Shown one piece after another: positions 47,203 through 60,669 of a stretch of 64,000 bases of DNA. This DNA comes from Coptis chinensis. Lineage: Eukaryota > Streptophyta > Magnoliopsida > Ranunculales > Ranunculaceae. The notes below the pieces were generated by a model. It saw only the letters and a program-made list of their open reading frames with translations, was not told where the DNA came from and searched no databases. The DNA is taken from NCBI GenBank assembly GCA_015680905.1, contig CM027377.1:14284501-14348500 (forward strand), given 5' to 3'. Position 1 is the stretch's first letter, and each line of letters begins with the position of its first letter. A program made the translations under genes and the position numbers.

Positions 47203-47874
47203 TGTTGGGGATTACACCAATACCAATCGGTTCCCCACTACCGCGGATAACTTGTATGAACACAATTCAACTCGGATAAATCTCAAATATATCACAAAGC
47301 TGCCTATACTAACATGCCCAACTTCGCTAAACAACTATTAACAACGGATAATAATGTAAAGCGGTAAAGCAAACCACAACACAAAGATTTACCGTGGTTC
47401 GGCCAATGATGCCTACTTCCACAAGAGCCAGTTCTTAATAAAGTGAGAAGGAAGATTACAATCTCTCCTTTTCAGTCTCTCACCTTACTAGATCACTCTT
47501 ATCTCTTTACAGGGTTGTATCTCTGTAAAGGTTATCTCTCTCTCTTTGTTTTAGTCTGGATTCCAATCCTTCTGACTTGTTTGGTTAGGTTTTCCAAAAC
47601 CTTGATTTTTGGTTTTATCTCCAAAAACCAAATTTCGCGGGTACTGTAGCAAGGCCCACAAAAATTATGCTGGCCTTCAAGATTTACTCTGGCGAAGTTC
47701 AGCTTGAAGACTGGAAATTTGGTGGTGGCTTGGCTTTGGCAGCGGGTAAGCCCTATATTCTTGGAACTCGGGCCGAAGTCGGCTATCTGGGAGGCCTCGA
47801 CTTCTTCGCGATGTCGAGTTTGCCCGTTTCTATCCGACTCGGTTTCTCTCCTCATGTGAGGGATAACTCCAACA
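47203..47874 (-). repeat. Copia 5' LTR (element orientation)
   Basis: Pair of 42331-42999, with a primer-binding site beside its inner edge at 47185-47202. Confidence 0.9.
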
Positions 47875-47889
47875 CTCGGGGCGGCATCG

Positions 47890-50800
47890 TCCTAGGTCAA
47901 TGAAACCTAACTCCAACTCTAACTTCACGACAAAACCGAAGTCGGTCCGGTATCTTCCTCAGGCGATAGCGGCACAAGTATTCTTAAACCTCTAGTCTAC
48001 AATATGGAAGCAATGACTAAACATAGTAGAATTTCTACTTATCTGGTGTTTGAACTACCAACTTAGTGAATTTGTTAAAAACCATACAAGAGATTGTTAG
48101 GATATTACCACCATCAAGACTGAACTTTGACAATTTCACCCACCACCACTAAAGTGCACTTATTTGGATTCATTGTCACACTGGTACTTTGACTTACCTT
48201 GTACCTTGTATGCATATACTGTGGAGATTGGAATCACATGACTTGGTGTTGTCCTTTTCCCACCAAGCTAGCTTAAGGTCCTGATCTCCTTTTGATTCAC
48301 CAAGCTAGAAAGTATAATGATCAATTAAAAGAAGTGCCACTCCAAAACTAAAACAATGATATCCAATAGTCTATCCCCTTTTATGTCCTCAATTGCATAT
48401 TGAAATCTCCACACCATCAAACATACCAATTAAATGTTCAAATTCAATATTTTTAACCACCTTGAACGATCCATATACCCAACCCTTAAACTAGTGAGAA
48501 ACCAGCTTTTATCAACACTAAAATAAGGAGAAATAGAGTTCTCTTTTTTCCTCTTCCTATACAAGCTTAGCTTCCTCCATATTTTGTTTCTTGTTGTTTC
48601 ATTTTCTGGTCATCCTTATCTCTTTTCTTTTTCCTACCTCTAACAATATATGGCTTTTAAGCTCCCTTACCAAAGTGCTACTTACTTGATTCCAGCTCCT
48701 CTTTCTATTAGTAACTAGCAGGAGATATTGAGTTCATGGTTGTAGCCTTCCAAGCTTATAATGGTGATAATTCATTTAAGGCCAGGTGAAGAGGCGTCCC
48801 TTTTCTCACTCTTAGCTAATTTAGATGATAAGCTCTTGTGCCTTTCCCGAAGGAGGTGTCCCCTAACTAAGATCAGCCAAAACAGCAATAAAGTGGTGAA
48901 CCACACCAACTCTTAATTAAACTCAAGTAGGAGCTGAGGTGTTTACATGATGTACTCAGCAACCATGCAATGCAGACTAATGACCAACTCTTGGTATTCT
49001 TTGTCACGGTCAACCACTCAACCCTTAGCTACAACTAATAATACTCTAAATACATATGCATATGATTTAACTAATTATATTGGTATATAGTGCTCCCAAG
49101 TTCATATATAGTAAATTGCACCCATGAAATTAACTAACATTGTTAAATTAAATCCTATTAATTGTTATAAAACTAGATGAATTGGTACTTGGTAGTACTT
49201 CCCTAGTATATATATGTGCTTAATGAAACAATTGACTCGCTTTCAATCCTTAAAATTTCCAGCATGCGTGACAAAACTCAGGAACACAATCTAACTAGAA
49301 AGCATGTAAAACGTATTTCGGCCCAGTAAATAATATCAAGGACACAAATTCACTAACCAATACTCGAAATTAAATCATTTTAATGACCAAGCTCACAATA
49401 ACACTGACTCCACTAGCATCACTTAAAATGGTATGTTAAATTTACCGAAATACCATTGTGTAAAAATTCAAGGTATTATATATTCATTCTAAAACCATCA
49501 CCTAAGGTCACTGCAACACTTGTTATAAAACAAGAAAAGACAGGACTTCAGACGTACTCATGATCAAATCGGGCAAACAGTACATAAGACATGATATAAC
49601 AAAGGACATGGATTATTCAACGTAAGAACTCGGTAATATGCATATGGTAATCTAGAAACATATAGAATAATCCATCCCTGCATTCATATATCAACCTGAA
49701 AGCATTTGCACCCTTCCCAGCGAGCATTGAAAACAGTTGCGCCTATTTCTAGAACATGGAATGTGTGAGGAATATAAAGCTATCAGATTACTGCTTCCTG
49801 GTTCTATCACGCACATTTCTTGCAACATAGTTTATAAAAGCTTCAACCAAAGCATACAACAAAGAATACACCGATACAACACTAATAGTAACCACAAAGC
49901 AATACAAAAAATAGTATTGACATACATGAAAGCAAAGTATGGCAACATAAAGAGAAAACGTACACTACTTTGTAGCTCCAAATCACAAAAGACCAACATG
50001 CACCTGATTCTCCACGTCTAAAAAGAAAATTAAAGTTTTTTTCATTTGAAATTACTGTCTAAAATCCTAAAACAATCCTGTCCATCAATTAGAAAACTCG
50101 GTTGGATATTTAAGAATACAAATTTTAACCCAAACGGATCAATTTTGCAAAAAGTTTTCAATTTTATGAAATTTTTGGACATCATCTACCTCGTGCTTTC
50201 AAAACCATCACCAACAAAAAAAACAAACCTTGTCGGTAAAATTAACTAGTTTGTTCTTCCCCAACGTTCTCCTTGAGATGGTTGAGTCGGAATAGAACCC
50301 AATACGAATCCAAGAGGACTGGTTAGGTCTTGAAAGTGCAAGACAAACCGGATTCAAAAGAAAACTACTTTAGACCAAAAATTGTGTAATCAGAAAAGTC
50401 TAACACGGACAACAATAATAAATGAAATTATTTCCATAACCCAAGCCAAACAAGAGATGGGGAAAAAACGCACCTGTGAGGAAGTGAGATGAGCTAAAGA
50501 AGTGAGGGAGTGAGTTGAGACAGCCGCTCTTCTCTTCGAGTCTGTGTGGTGGTGTTCAGAGAGAGAGGGGGGAAGAAAACCAGGAGAGAGAGAAAGAGAA
50601 AGATGGTTACCGTTTTTTTTTTTCCGATAAAAAAAGGATTTTGAATTTAAAGCTTCTAGAGTACTCTAAATTTTGGATTTTGAATTAACAAGAAAGATGG
50701 TTACCGTAATTCTAGGTAGAATATCTCGTTGTCTAACTTTTCATTTCGCGATCCTTACTTTTCATTTCGCGCTCCTTTACTTTTCAAGAAATCTAACGGA

Positions 50801-51470
50801 TATAAAAACACTGGTCAATATCTACAGTTCATAGAGAAAGAAACATGACCGTGGCGAAAAACCAAAACCTAAATTGAAAACACACAGATATTGCCCATAG
50901 CTCCCAAAGGTTGTAGCCAGGATATACAATGATCCAACCCACCCGAACCCGACCCATTTCCATCCCTAGTAGTGCCCATCACAGAGTTTAATTAGTGCAA
51001 CATTGGCGTTGACTTTTGCATTGATGCCTTCTTTGAATTCTGAATCTCCTAGTATAAAATATGTAAAACATGGAGATTAGCTAAGCAGTATTTCTCTAGA
51101 GATGCTCAAACGTCAAGTCAAATACAATAACTCACATTACATACACAGAACTGGTGTTGCTGTCAACAATCAATAGTCATGCCTCAACAATCACCTATAA
51201 ATAGGAGAACCATAACTACTTGGCTTAATTTTGATCCCTACCTATTAGGTGAGTAGGCAACTTTTACCACTTTTGAAGCCACGACTATATATGTTTTATC
51301 CAAATTAAACACTCGATTGCATTCAACATTATACTCATTCAAATAAATTGGTCAATTATTGTAATATTAATTTCATTCTACTTTACTAAGCTTACTGGCT
51401 TAACAATTACAATACTTGAAACTCTTGATAAGCACACTATCTCCTATTAGCTGTATTTGTTATAGGGTGT
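47890..51470. other. No recognised gene; possible 5' leader on the minus strand
   Basis: Mostly AT-rich spacer. On the minus strand, 50600 down to 50473 is pyrimidine-rich (CTCTCT runs) and ends with CTCACAG before GTGCG, like a 5' untranslated exon with a donor site. No coding exon follows it. The open frame at 49737-50021 (+) is not recognised. AGATGGTTACCGT occurs twice (50601 and 50694). Confidence 0.4.
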
Positions 51471-51473
51471 GAC

Positions 51474-52290
51474 TCTTAGGACAAATCGGGGGAAAAAATA
51501 ACTCTAAATGACACATTTTTTTAAAATCACTCACAAGGACCATGTAGATAAAAGGTCAAGTATACCATTGACGCGAAATTGAAAATGGCTCGGGTAGATT
51601 AAAGGTCAAGTATACCCCTAGGTACAAAATAATAAACGGCCGGCCCAACTGAAATGACCTGATTTATGGGTATAGACAATCACTATTCATACCTTAACAT
51701 GAGTTATAAACATTAATTGTTCATATGAACAATCATTGTTAATTGTTCATATCTATTTGGAGTATAAACAATCATTGTTCGTACCTCAACATAATGTATG
51801 ATTAGTAAAAACACCTATTGGAGTATAAACAATAATATATCATTGTTTATACCTCAACATGAGTTATGAACAATCATTGTTCATATATGGGGTACGTTAC
51901 TGTATGAACTATTTGGGATATGAACAATCATTGTTCATACATCTACATGAGCTATGAACAATCATTATTTATACCTATTTGGGGGTATGAACAATCAATG
52001 TTCATATCTCAACATAATGTATGATCAATAAAACACCTATTAGAGTATGGACAATCATTGTTTATACATCAATATATTGTATGAGGTACGTTCACCTATT
52101 TGGGTATGAATAATCATTGCTTATACATCAGCATAAGGTATGAACACTCATTGTTCATAGCAAAACGACATAACAGGTAAAATTGGAAAATATTTATTTC
52201 AAATTTGGGCTATTTGTCCTTAAGGGTTATTTTCACTCGAAAATTGGTTTTCTAGGTTATTTTCACCCGAAATTTGTCTCTGAGAGCGAT
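51474..52290. mobile_element. Inverted-repeat element with palindromic internal repeats
   Basis: The left end GGACAAATCGGGGGAAAAAA and the right end, read inversely (AGACAAATTTCGGGTGAAAA), form a terminal inverted repeat of about 35 bp with further similarity inward. There is no coding potential. Boundaries and the target duplication are uncertain, so the superfamily is not assigned. Confidence 0.5.
51660..52165. repeat. Array of TGAACAATCATTGTTCA palindromes
   Basis: The imperfect palindrome TGAACAATCATTGTTCAT recurs about a dozen times, with CCTCAACATGAGTTA and CCTATTTGGG(A/G)TA spacers, at a loose period of about 60 bp. Each copy can form a hairpin. No open frame runs through it. Confidence 0.85.
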
Positions 52291-52644
52291 TAAAAAAAAT
52301 CGCTTATTTTGAAAGTGATTTTCACTCGAAAATGGGCCTTGGGACCAATTTATTGTATTTATTAATACTTACAAATAAACAATGGTAACGCATGTTCCAC
52401 ATATGGAAAGTGTTCGAGTTTATTGATGGGTGGTTATGTAACCTGAGTTGACCATTAGAAGAAAAAAAATGCAGTAAATCTAACTATACACCTAAATCAA
52501 ACATTGGTGTATAATTTTTTTATCAAATTTGGGTAACAAAGTGTACCACGTTTTGCAATGTTGGGTTCTAGTTCACTTCCGTCCATTTTTTTTCACGTGT
52601 AAGTTTTTTTTTTTTTTTTTTTTTTAATTTTTTTTGTTTTTTAT

Positions 52645-55600
52645 TGTCACACCCCGAATTTCGACAAAATCGGAAAAACAATATTTGTTCCCGACTCTTC
52701 GATTTTCGAGGTGTGATGCACTCTCAACTCCCAAAAACCAATAATCAGTTTAAATACGCGGATAATTAAAAACCAATAAAAATTTCTTAATAAACAAAAG
52801 TCCTCTTCATTTCCAAAAACTCACAAATATGATGAAATTACAAATCCTTTCAACAACTCTTTAATTATAATTACAACTGAAAATACAAAACAACATTGTA
52901 TAAATTGAAAATATATTTCACCTAAAGGGAAAACAAAACATATTCGAAATGCGACGCTAACGCAAACCACAAGCAGCAACCAACCTTTTTCAACACTAAA
53001 CCTGTCAAGACTTATTAACTATGTTTATTTAATGAATACACTCGATAAGCAAACATGCAAATCGGGTCAGCATTATAAACAATGCTGGTGTGAGTAGCCC
53101 TAAAATACAAATCATACTAATACATATATATACACAATCCATAAGGCAGTTAGTTCCTCTACCGAGGCGCCTTAACTTCCAACGACAAATACAACATTCT
53201 TAAATATCATAATTAAGGCAGGTAGTTCCTCCACTGAGGCGCCTTCGCTTCAAACCGTACTAATAGAATAACCAAACTAAAACTTACTATATACTTACAC
53301 TGGTGTAAGCCAAATCACAGAGTGGGTAACACCTACATGAATAATAAATTCTACCCACCCTTCTGCAAAACCATTGTGAATGCAACATAACTTATAATAA
53401 ATCATTTATTAGAGCTTTAACGTACACTTTGTTATATCATCACAATTATTGTTTGGAGTTTATTTAAGTGTCTCTAGAATCACGTTGTCTCTATGTCTTA
53501 CTTAGTTTCCCTGCCTACCACAATCGCTATCCAACGCTGAACATGTACATCCATATGCCTCCCCTCCCATAATGAACCACTTCGTGCGTAGCTACCCTAA
53601 GCGGGATATCGCATACCAGGTAACCCTCACATGAAAGCTATTATGTGAGTACTGCCACTATTCGACATAAAATATCGCGCGTCTCGTTCTAATTTTGCGA
53701 ACGAAATAATCAAGCCACTATTCGGTTGCGCCAGAAGGGCCATTCAGATTCACTGAAACGCCAGAAGGGCCAATCACATTACTTACGCCAGAAAGGCCAT
53801 TTAGATTCACTGAAACGCCAGAAGGGCCATTTAGATTCACATACGCCCATCACAAGGGCCAAATCACATGAGTTGTGGTAGCTAGGTTCTAGGATTTTCG
53901 TTACGTAATTTATTCAAGTGTCATACATTTATATCTCATAATAATTCTTGTTCTATCTCATGCCAACATATTTAATTGTACTGAAGCTCAACGTTTCTCG
54001 TTATAATAAAATCCACATTATCACGTGCCAATACTATTCATTACACGATATCCAAGCATCTTTATATCAAATCTCAAAACTTATTATTTCACGTGCCAAT
54101 CATATATTGCACTACACCATATGAAATATCTCAAGCCTTCAAACATACTACAATTCATTTAAATACAATTCATTTAAGTAATAGCTCATAATAGCAATCA
54201 ATCATGTAACGTATTCGTTCAATATATTTATGTGAACTCAATTCACCATCCAAGACACGCATTATTTCCATTTGTGCACAATATAAATAATCAAAATATA
54301 TGTCCATTCTACCAAATGTCAAAATGAAACGACTTTAAAAAGAAAGAACAACTCAAATCCAAATATCACGCATAATTATTCGAGTCCAAATCACAAGTCA
54401 AGTCAAACTGATCACAATCATAGCCCACAACCAAAACCCAACAGTCTAAATATTTAAAAACCCCATTTGGATCTATATTAAGTTATATGGACCGGCCCCA
54501 AAACAAACTTGAAACTGGCCCAAAGAAAACTAATGTGGTATGACCCAAAAACAAAATAGAAACTAGCCCAACCCAAACTAATAGATTTCGGCCCAAAGAA
54601 ACAAACTAAGATTTCGGCCCAACAACTAAACAATCTAAGGCCCAAACAAAACAAAATAAACTGCCCCATTGAACTAAACCAAATTGGTCCGGCCCAAGCC
54701 CAAGCGAATTAGAGTTAGACTAGGTGAGACTGGGAGCACTGGATCTCTCTCATAGTCATCTCCTTCCCAACACCAGCAGCTAGTTTCTAGCCACCACAAA
54801 CCTTCACACACCACCCAAAAAGAACCAACTGAAATTTGTTAGGGTGAAAAACCCCACAACTTTACTTCACCAAGAATCCCCAAATTCTTAGTTTCGAAAT
54901 CACTTCCCTAATCATGGATCCGACCTCCATTAATGAACACTCAAGCTTCAACAACACCTCCCCACGCTCCAGCACCAACCTAACAATCAAAACCTTAATA
55001 CAACATCAACATCACCCACCAAAACAATCAACATAATGAATATCGATAACCCTTCATCCACACTGGGTCGTCCGCCATTAACGACCTCCAAGCTTCGACA
55101 TCACCCATCTCCAATACTCAATCAACCAAACCAACATCAAATACTTAACCCCCGATATCAACCAACACAAAATAACAGTTCAAAACAAAATATCAACCCC
55201 CCCACAGTATCACAGTTCCAACGCATACCGGACAGAGGAGGATGTCTGGGGCTCGCGCCTCCAGTAACACTATCTCCCCACTTCAACCAACTACACAATA
55301 CTCACAATAACAGTTTATATGGATAAATAATAAAAATTAATTTGTAGTCGCCTCCATTTTTATCAGTATAACTTGGTTTCAACAGTCGGCAGAATATTTT
55401 GGCATCGAACAGAATGAACCAGAAGAATGAACAAAACTTATATATTTTGGACAATAAATTTGTAAATTCTAAATAGACGAAAATCATAGTTTTAGTAGTC
55501 AGTGAGAGATAAACTCTATTCACTTGTATTAAAAGCTCTACGAATCTCTCCTAGTCCGAATCGTCGCGCTCCAACCCTCTAGCAATCGAGTTTTTATCTT

Positions 55601-55743
55601 TGCCTCTATTTTTATTATATTTTTATCTCCAAACCCTATCCTCTGGAAAAATATGTATATATACTTGGGTTTGAAACTTAAGCCCAACACAGACTCGGGC
55701 CCAAAAATCAGGCCCACGTATTCCAAATTCAATCCAACAAATT

Positions 55744-55775
<32 letters not shown>

Positions 55776-55800
55776 CTAAATTTTAAATATGGGCATTACA
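52645..55800 (+). mobile_element. LTR-like insertion (solo LTR or non-autonomous LTR element)
   Basis: It starts TGTCACACCCCGAATTTCG and ends GGGCATTACA. Flanks are TTTAT (52640-52644) and CTTAT (55801-55805), a 4-of-5 match for a target duplication. TGTCACACCCC is a common start of plant LTRs. It holds no gag or pol. Its inner module resembles the insertion at 30947-33436. The (AAAT)n tract at 55743-55775 is near the end. Confidence 0.62.
53725..53865. repeat. CCAGAAGGGCCA short tandem repeats
   Basis: CGCCAGAAGGGCCA followed by TTYAGATTCACTGAAA or a shorter variant repeats about five times. Confidence 0.85.
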
Positions 55801-55975
55801 CTTATTTTCCTATGTGGCGATCTAGTGGCAATCTTACACGTAAGAAAAAATTGGATGGAAGTGAAACATAACCCAACGTTGCAAAACGTGGTACACTTTG
55901 TTACCCAAGATTGCTCAAAACAAAGTTTATATACCAATGTTTGATTTCATGTATAGTTTGTTACCCATATATGCA

Positions 55976-58092
55976 TTTAACCCAATTTGGAAATATATAT
56001 ACTCGTGTTTTTTCATACCTAAGTATTTTCTTTTGAACCAAATCAAACATTTGATTTGCATATAAAAAATTATTTGCTCGTTGCAATGACAACTCCATTA
56101 CCACTATTTGGTTATATTGCCATGTTGAGATTCTTCATCTCTTCAATCTATATAATCACCAACAAAACCTTGAGTGCAAAGACAATTCATCATTTTTATT
56201 CTCCCTCTACAATTCTACATACACATACATGACAATCCATCGCTCTCTTTTCTTAGATCGTATGACAATTTCCCATGTGATGAAATTTTACCAAATTATA
56301 TTGCTAATATGATGCAATTAATATGTTAAAATATGATTAATAATAAAATCAATTAATGTATAAATACTAATATAATCACATATTTGAAAGAAAAACCACT
56401 GGTTGTAATGATAAACCTATATACCACGCACCACCACAAAATAATTATTAGGCTGAAGAAATCCTTAATCATCTTTGGTTCAGATGCAATGAGAAGGCAA
56501 GATCCACTTTCAAACTTCTATTGGTAAGGGATTACTTAGTGAATATTTCTATTAGACACCTTATAAAACATAACATAATGCTAATTCATTGATGATGACT
56601 CGGCCCATTCACTTGTTAAGTTTCATGCTAGGTTATAATTGGACGAGAATTTTATGAGGAAGGAAGAATCAATGGAAAGTAAAGACTTCTCACTAAACGG
56701 GATAAAACCCCAATTGGAAAGTATCTCGATACAAATCATATTAAAACGAATACTACATCTCAACACAAATCATTCCATTCAAAATTTAATTTTGACACAG
56801 CATCCTCTGTATTTTTAACGCTTTTACGTGTGAAACCTGTCATAATGCATTCTCAACCAAATTCAATCATTTTCCAATAAATCCAACAAAAGCAAAGAAA
56901 CCATAAGAGCTTGCCATACAATCTATCGAGTGTGGTACCTTCATGTACTCAAATAAGTCAACCTCCATAAATTACATAAAAAAACATAACATTGTTCTAT
57001 TACATATAGAAACTACACGAAAGGTTGCAGTGCTACACGCAGCTGCAATCTGTTCCACTATTAGATGTACACGATATAAAGAATACAAAGAACATAATAT
57101 ACCAAAATCCATTCATAAAGCATGATTCAAATGGATAAATTTTATTTCTTATTAAATTAAATAATATACAAATGCATCTCCCGCACATTTAACTAATTAA
57201 CATATGAAAGTAAAAGATCTATACTAAGCGAGTTCAGCTTCTGTATCATCTTGCTCAAGGTAGTCTTGGAATTCACAAATTAATAAAAAAAGATTAGTGC
57301 AGTAAAAAAAATGTGGAAAAGCACAAATATATGCAAATGCCAACTTTAAAGTTAAAGTGTAGCAAATATATGAAAATTTTAAATTCTTGGATAATGAGCC
57401 TAACACATTTTTAAAACACAAGTAAAATTTAAGTTCATGCAAACACCAAAAGAGAAGTAAAAGACTAAACCAGTTATTCCACTAGCAACAAACTCAACCA
57501 TACTAACATGCAGTTTTGATTTCATCAGAAATGCGTGATCTTATCGTGACTTAAATAGTAAAGAACTACAAATAGTTAAAGATGGTAACAAAAGAGTTTA
57601 GACAGACTTCTACTTTAAAATGTAACGAGAGATAGTTTAGTTCTGATATATTTTACACTAAAGACAGTCAAGGTCTACTAAACATAAAACATGTCCCTTC
57701 TCTTCTACCCAACCCTTCCATAACATGCCCCTTCTCTTTTACACTAGTTTAAATCTAAGTTACACTGACACGGACAAGTGTCTCCGTATCCGACACGAAT
57801 ACAAAGTGTTTGACATGGGAAATATAAAAAATTGAGGTATATCCCATACAATATGTGTTCAACATGGCGACACACAGACACGTGGATACGTATCCGACAT
57901 GGATTATTTTTGAAATATGATGTGTCCATGTTACATAGGTTTAAACTAGATCCTTTTTGAGTTAGTGAGCACATATAATTTTAGATATACTGCTAAGAAA
58001 GTAAAACTAGGAAGGATGTAAGTATTCATTTCAGTGATAAATAATGAACAAAAGAGCTAAGATGTATGCATCTGGAAAGGATAGCACCTCAC
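55976..58092. other. No recognised gene
   Basis: AT-rich spacer. A minus-strand segment at 57224 to about 57275 reads DYLEQDDTEAELA before a stop and could be a terminal exon, but it matches nothing certain. It may be the end of the Rab3GAP1-like fragment or unrelated. Confidence 0.35.
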
Positions 58093-60402
58093 CTTCCTTC
58101 TGCATCCGACTACTTAGTTCACCTATTTTAGATGTTGAATCCTGAAGATTGCAGGAATCTTGAGCTTCATCTTTTGGATCACTTCTCGACCAGTCTGGAG
58201 GAGAATGCCATCTTACAAAATCTTCTAAGATGCACCCAGGGTTTGCAGCCTAACACACAATATTTAAAACATGTGAGTTTAGATATTGCTATCATTATAC
58301 AAATACACAAACTAGCATCAAGGCAACTAAGCACCCTAGGACGCCCAAAATAAAGAAAAGGTTCACTGCACTTGTACTTCACCTTGAAAGCTTGCATGTC
58401 AGAGAGGAGTTGAGAACATCCAGCACCACAACTGAGAATTCAAATATGGGGATTGGTTATTGAAGAAAAAAAAAGTACAGCATGACGATAATATTTATGC
58501 TAGGGCAGGTAAAAAATTCAGACCCCCTTTGATGAATCAGTTATCTCTTCACTGCATTCAAACACTAAAAGTTCAATATCACCGGGCAAAAGAAAAAGAA
58601 AGAAAAAACAAGGCAGGACTGCTTGCATTTTTTTAGAGAGCGGGTGACAGTTGTATCTCGGGTTGTTTTGCTTATTTTTTATGCTCTTTTTTCTTTGTAC
58701 TCATACACCTCCTCGACCTACATGGTTAGGTTTCCAGATGGTTGATGAGCTCCACGTCGAAGAACAAGATCCCCAGTGCTAACTCTAGCATAAAGTGCAG
58801 AGCTTGAGCCAAGAGAAACCACTGCTGCTTCAGTGTCTGGACCAGCTTCTCTCGTTATAGACTGTAGTGAATCAGAGGCCATGGAACGACGAAGTCTTCC
58901 TGGAAATACAACAATTAATAACCTGCAATTGCTGATGCAAAAGACAGGTATTGAGATATGGACTTTCATCTAGTGGCACGTGAGGTACTGGCTGTCCATC
59001 AGACCATAGTCTTCTCAACTGCATATTTTAAGGATTCATCAATTACTTTTCCATGTTTTTCATATAGTCTCTGATTAAAGATTTAGTAATACAACAGTAT
59101 CAATGCATTCCAACAGATTTACAATGCTAAATTAATCCTATCATCACCAATACTTAAATCAAAATCAGCATATATTAACAAGTGATGAAAACTGAACAAT
59201 TGAAGTCCAACAGTTGAATGTGATGGAATGTCTAGTGTGACATAGAGTGGTCTTTCTATAGAATTCGATTCACCACCACTCCCCTAATTTATTAACTTGC
59301 AGCACCAATATCTAACAGTATATGATTCTAATTTTCATTAGACAAACATCAACACTGAAAACAAGAATTCATAACAATTACATCACAAATCTTAATTGAT
59401 AAAGGACTATCAGCGACGCGACGACAATTCATATCTTTTGGTTAATGAGACAGCACCAGATGTCTACATTTCTCTGGGTTATTACGATTCAAAGAGTTTA
59501 CGACTTTACGCTGGATTTATTTTTATTATTTTGATACATCATTCTATGAACAAGATGGTCTTGTGTAAATGATATTGATTGTTAAATTCCTACCAATTTA
59601 CTTACTTCTGTGATGACTCTGCACCAAAATAATGCCATTTTTCGAAGGGTCTTGAAGCTTCCTATTATTTCAGACAGTCTAACAACAAAACTATCTGGAG
59701 GGGCACCACCAATTTCTCTTGGAAGAGATGCCATCATTGAACCAGAAACATTCTTCCTTCTGGGAAAAGGTCCCTCTGCGAATATCTTGCAGATACTACA
59801 ATGAAAGTGAAAGATCACCAAGGGATTATGCAGATACTAGATGAGAAAATCAACAGAGGGAAACTGAAGGAGTTGTACAAAGTCATTAAGTATATCTTTA
59901 CCAGGATCAAATAAAGACTGGTTTAACAGCAGGAGCTTGTCATCATCACGAAAGTCAGATGTTGACTCTCACGAAGCACTAGAGATTTCACTGCAGAAAA
60001 ACTTAACCCTGCCCTCTCTCTGACAGGTGAAGAATTTCTAGATGATGCCAGGAGATCTTTCATTGAATTAGACTTTGCAGATCTGTCAAACAAACAGAAA
60101 CGGAAAAAATGAAACTATTAACTTACAGAATCAGCAGATCTCAGAGACACCCTCTTTTCTTTTCTTGATAGAGATCAGTACCAAGGCAGCATAGTATACT
60201 TTACACCAGAACATACAATAAGACACAATGCAAAATCTCCTACATATAATTAAACGGACACATGACTTGACGTCTAAAGAGGGAGAAACACTTACTCAAT
60301 TGCTGTTGCCAATTGCTTAATGATAGTTGTAGAAGGTATCGTATCCATGTTTGACACATTTAAGTCTTCTTCTACGTTGGGAAAAAATTCTCTTTCTGAC
60401 CC
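58093..60402 (-). pseudogene. Rab3GAP1-like (Rab3 GAP catalytic subunit) fragment, seven exons
   Basis: Minus-strand exons, in coding order: 60296-60402, 59902-60082, 59606-59795, 58964-59018, 58722-58899, 58383-58431 and 58093-58249. They read, among others, SREIGG-like PREIGGAPPDSFVVRLSEII, FKTLRKMALFWCRVITE, LWSDGQPVPHVPLDE, LYARVSTGDLVLRRGAHQPS, CGAGCSQLLSDMQAFK and AANPGCILEDFVRWHSPPDW. The last two are the signature region of the Rab3 GTPase-activating catalytic subunit, a cytosolic regulator of Rab GTPases in membrane traffic and autophagy. The first two exons are assigned by position and are less certain. Exon 59902-60082 needs a frame change near 59961. The N-terminal domain and the C-terminal catalytic part are missing. 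It follows HIT4-like exons on the same strand, and the junction is out of frame. Confidence 0.85.
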
Positions 60403-60669
60403 CTGAAACCATTAATTAATGTCTACACACCATTGACTACAATCTATGATAGTATTCAGTCTTGCCAATAAAATCAGCATTATCTCTTCACCAGATTATG
60501 AACTTAAAACACAAATAATAAACTTTAGGAAATATGAGGCATATGAGCGATAAAATATCACAAGAAATAGTCAACTTACTTGATCTTAATCATATGTACA
60601 TTACTAAATTGATAACTGATAGCACAGGAATACAAAATCCATGGCTGGGAAAAATGAAGACCGTAGTAC

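Larger units (their letters stand above)
42331..47874 (-). mobile_element. Ty1/Copia LTR retrotransposon, minus orientation
   Basis: LTRs lie at 42331-42999 and 47203-47874 (TG...CA). Flanking duplications CTCAG (42326-42330) and CTCGG (47875-47879) differ at one base. In element orientation a primer-binding site similar to the initiator-Met tRNA complement (TGGTATCGAGCC) adjoins the LTR at 47202. A purine-rich tract (CCCCACCGCTCGAGGGGGA, minus strand) adjoins 43000. The domain order gag, integrase, RT, RNase H on the minus strand is that of Copia. Confidence 0.92.
41933..47889. mobile_element. Small hAT-like element (about 0.4 kb) split by a Copia element
   Basis: It begins CAGTGCCGACCCTGAG. 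After removing the Copia element, the right end reads CTC(A/G)GGGGCGGCATCG, a clear though imperfect inverse. Flanks are TCCCTAGG (41925-41932) and TCCTAGG (47890-47896), consistent with a 7-8 bp duplication carrying one indel. There is no coding capacity. Confidence 0.65.
52480..55975. mobile_element. Terminal-inverted-repeat element split by an LTR-like insertion
   Basis: The left arm (about 52480-52620) and right arm (about 55805-55975) are inverted copies of each other. Shared words include AATCAAACATTGGT, GGGTAACAAAGTGTACCACG and TTTTGCAA(T/C)GTTGGGTT. Without the insertion this is a compact MITE-like palindrome of about 0.35 kb. The outer boundary and target duplication could not be fixed. 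Confidence 0.72.
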
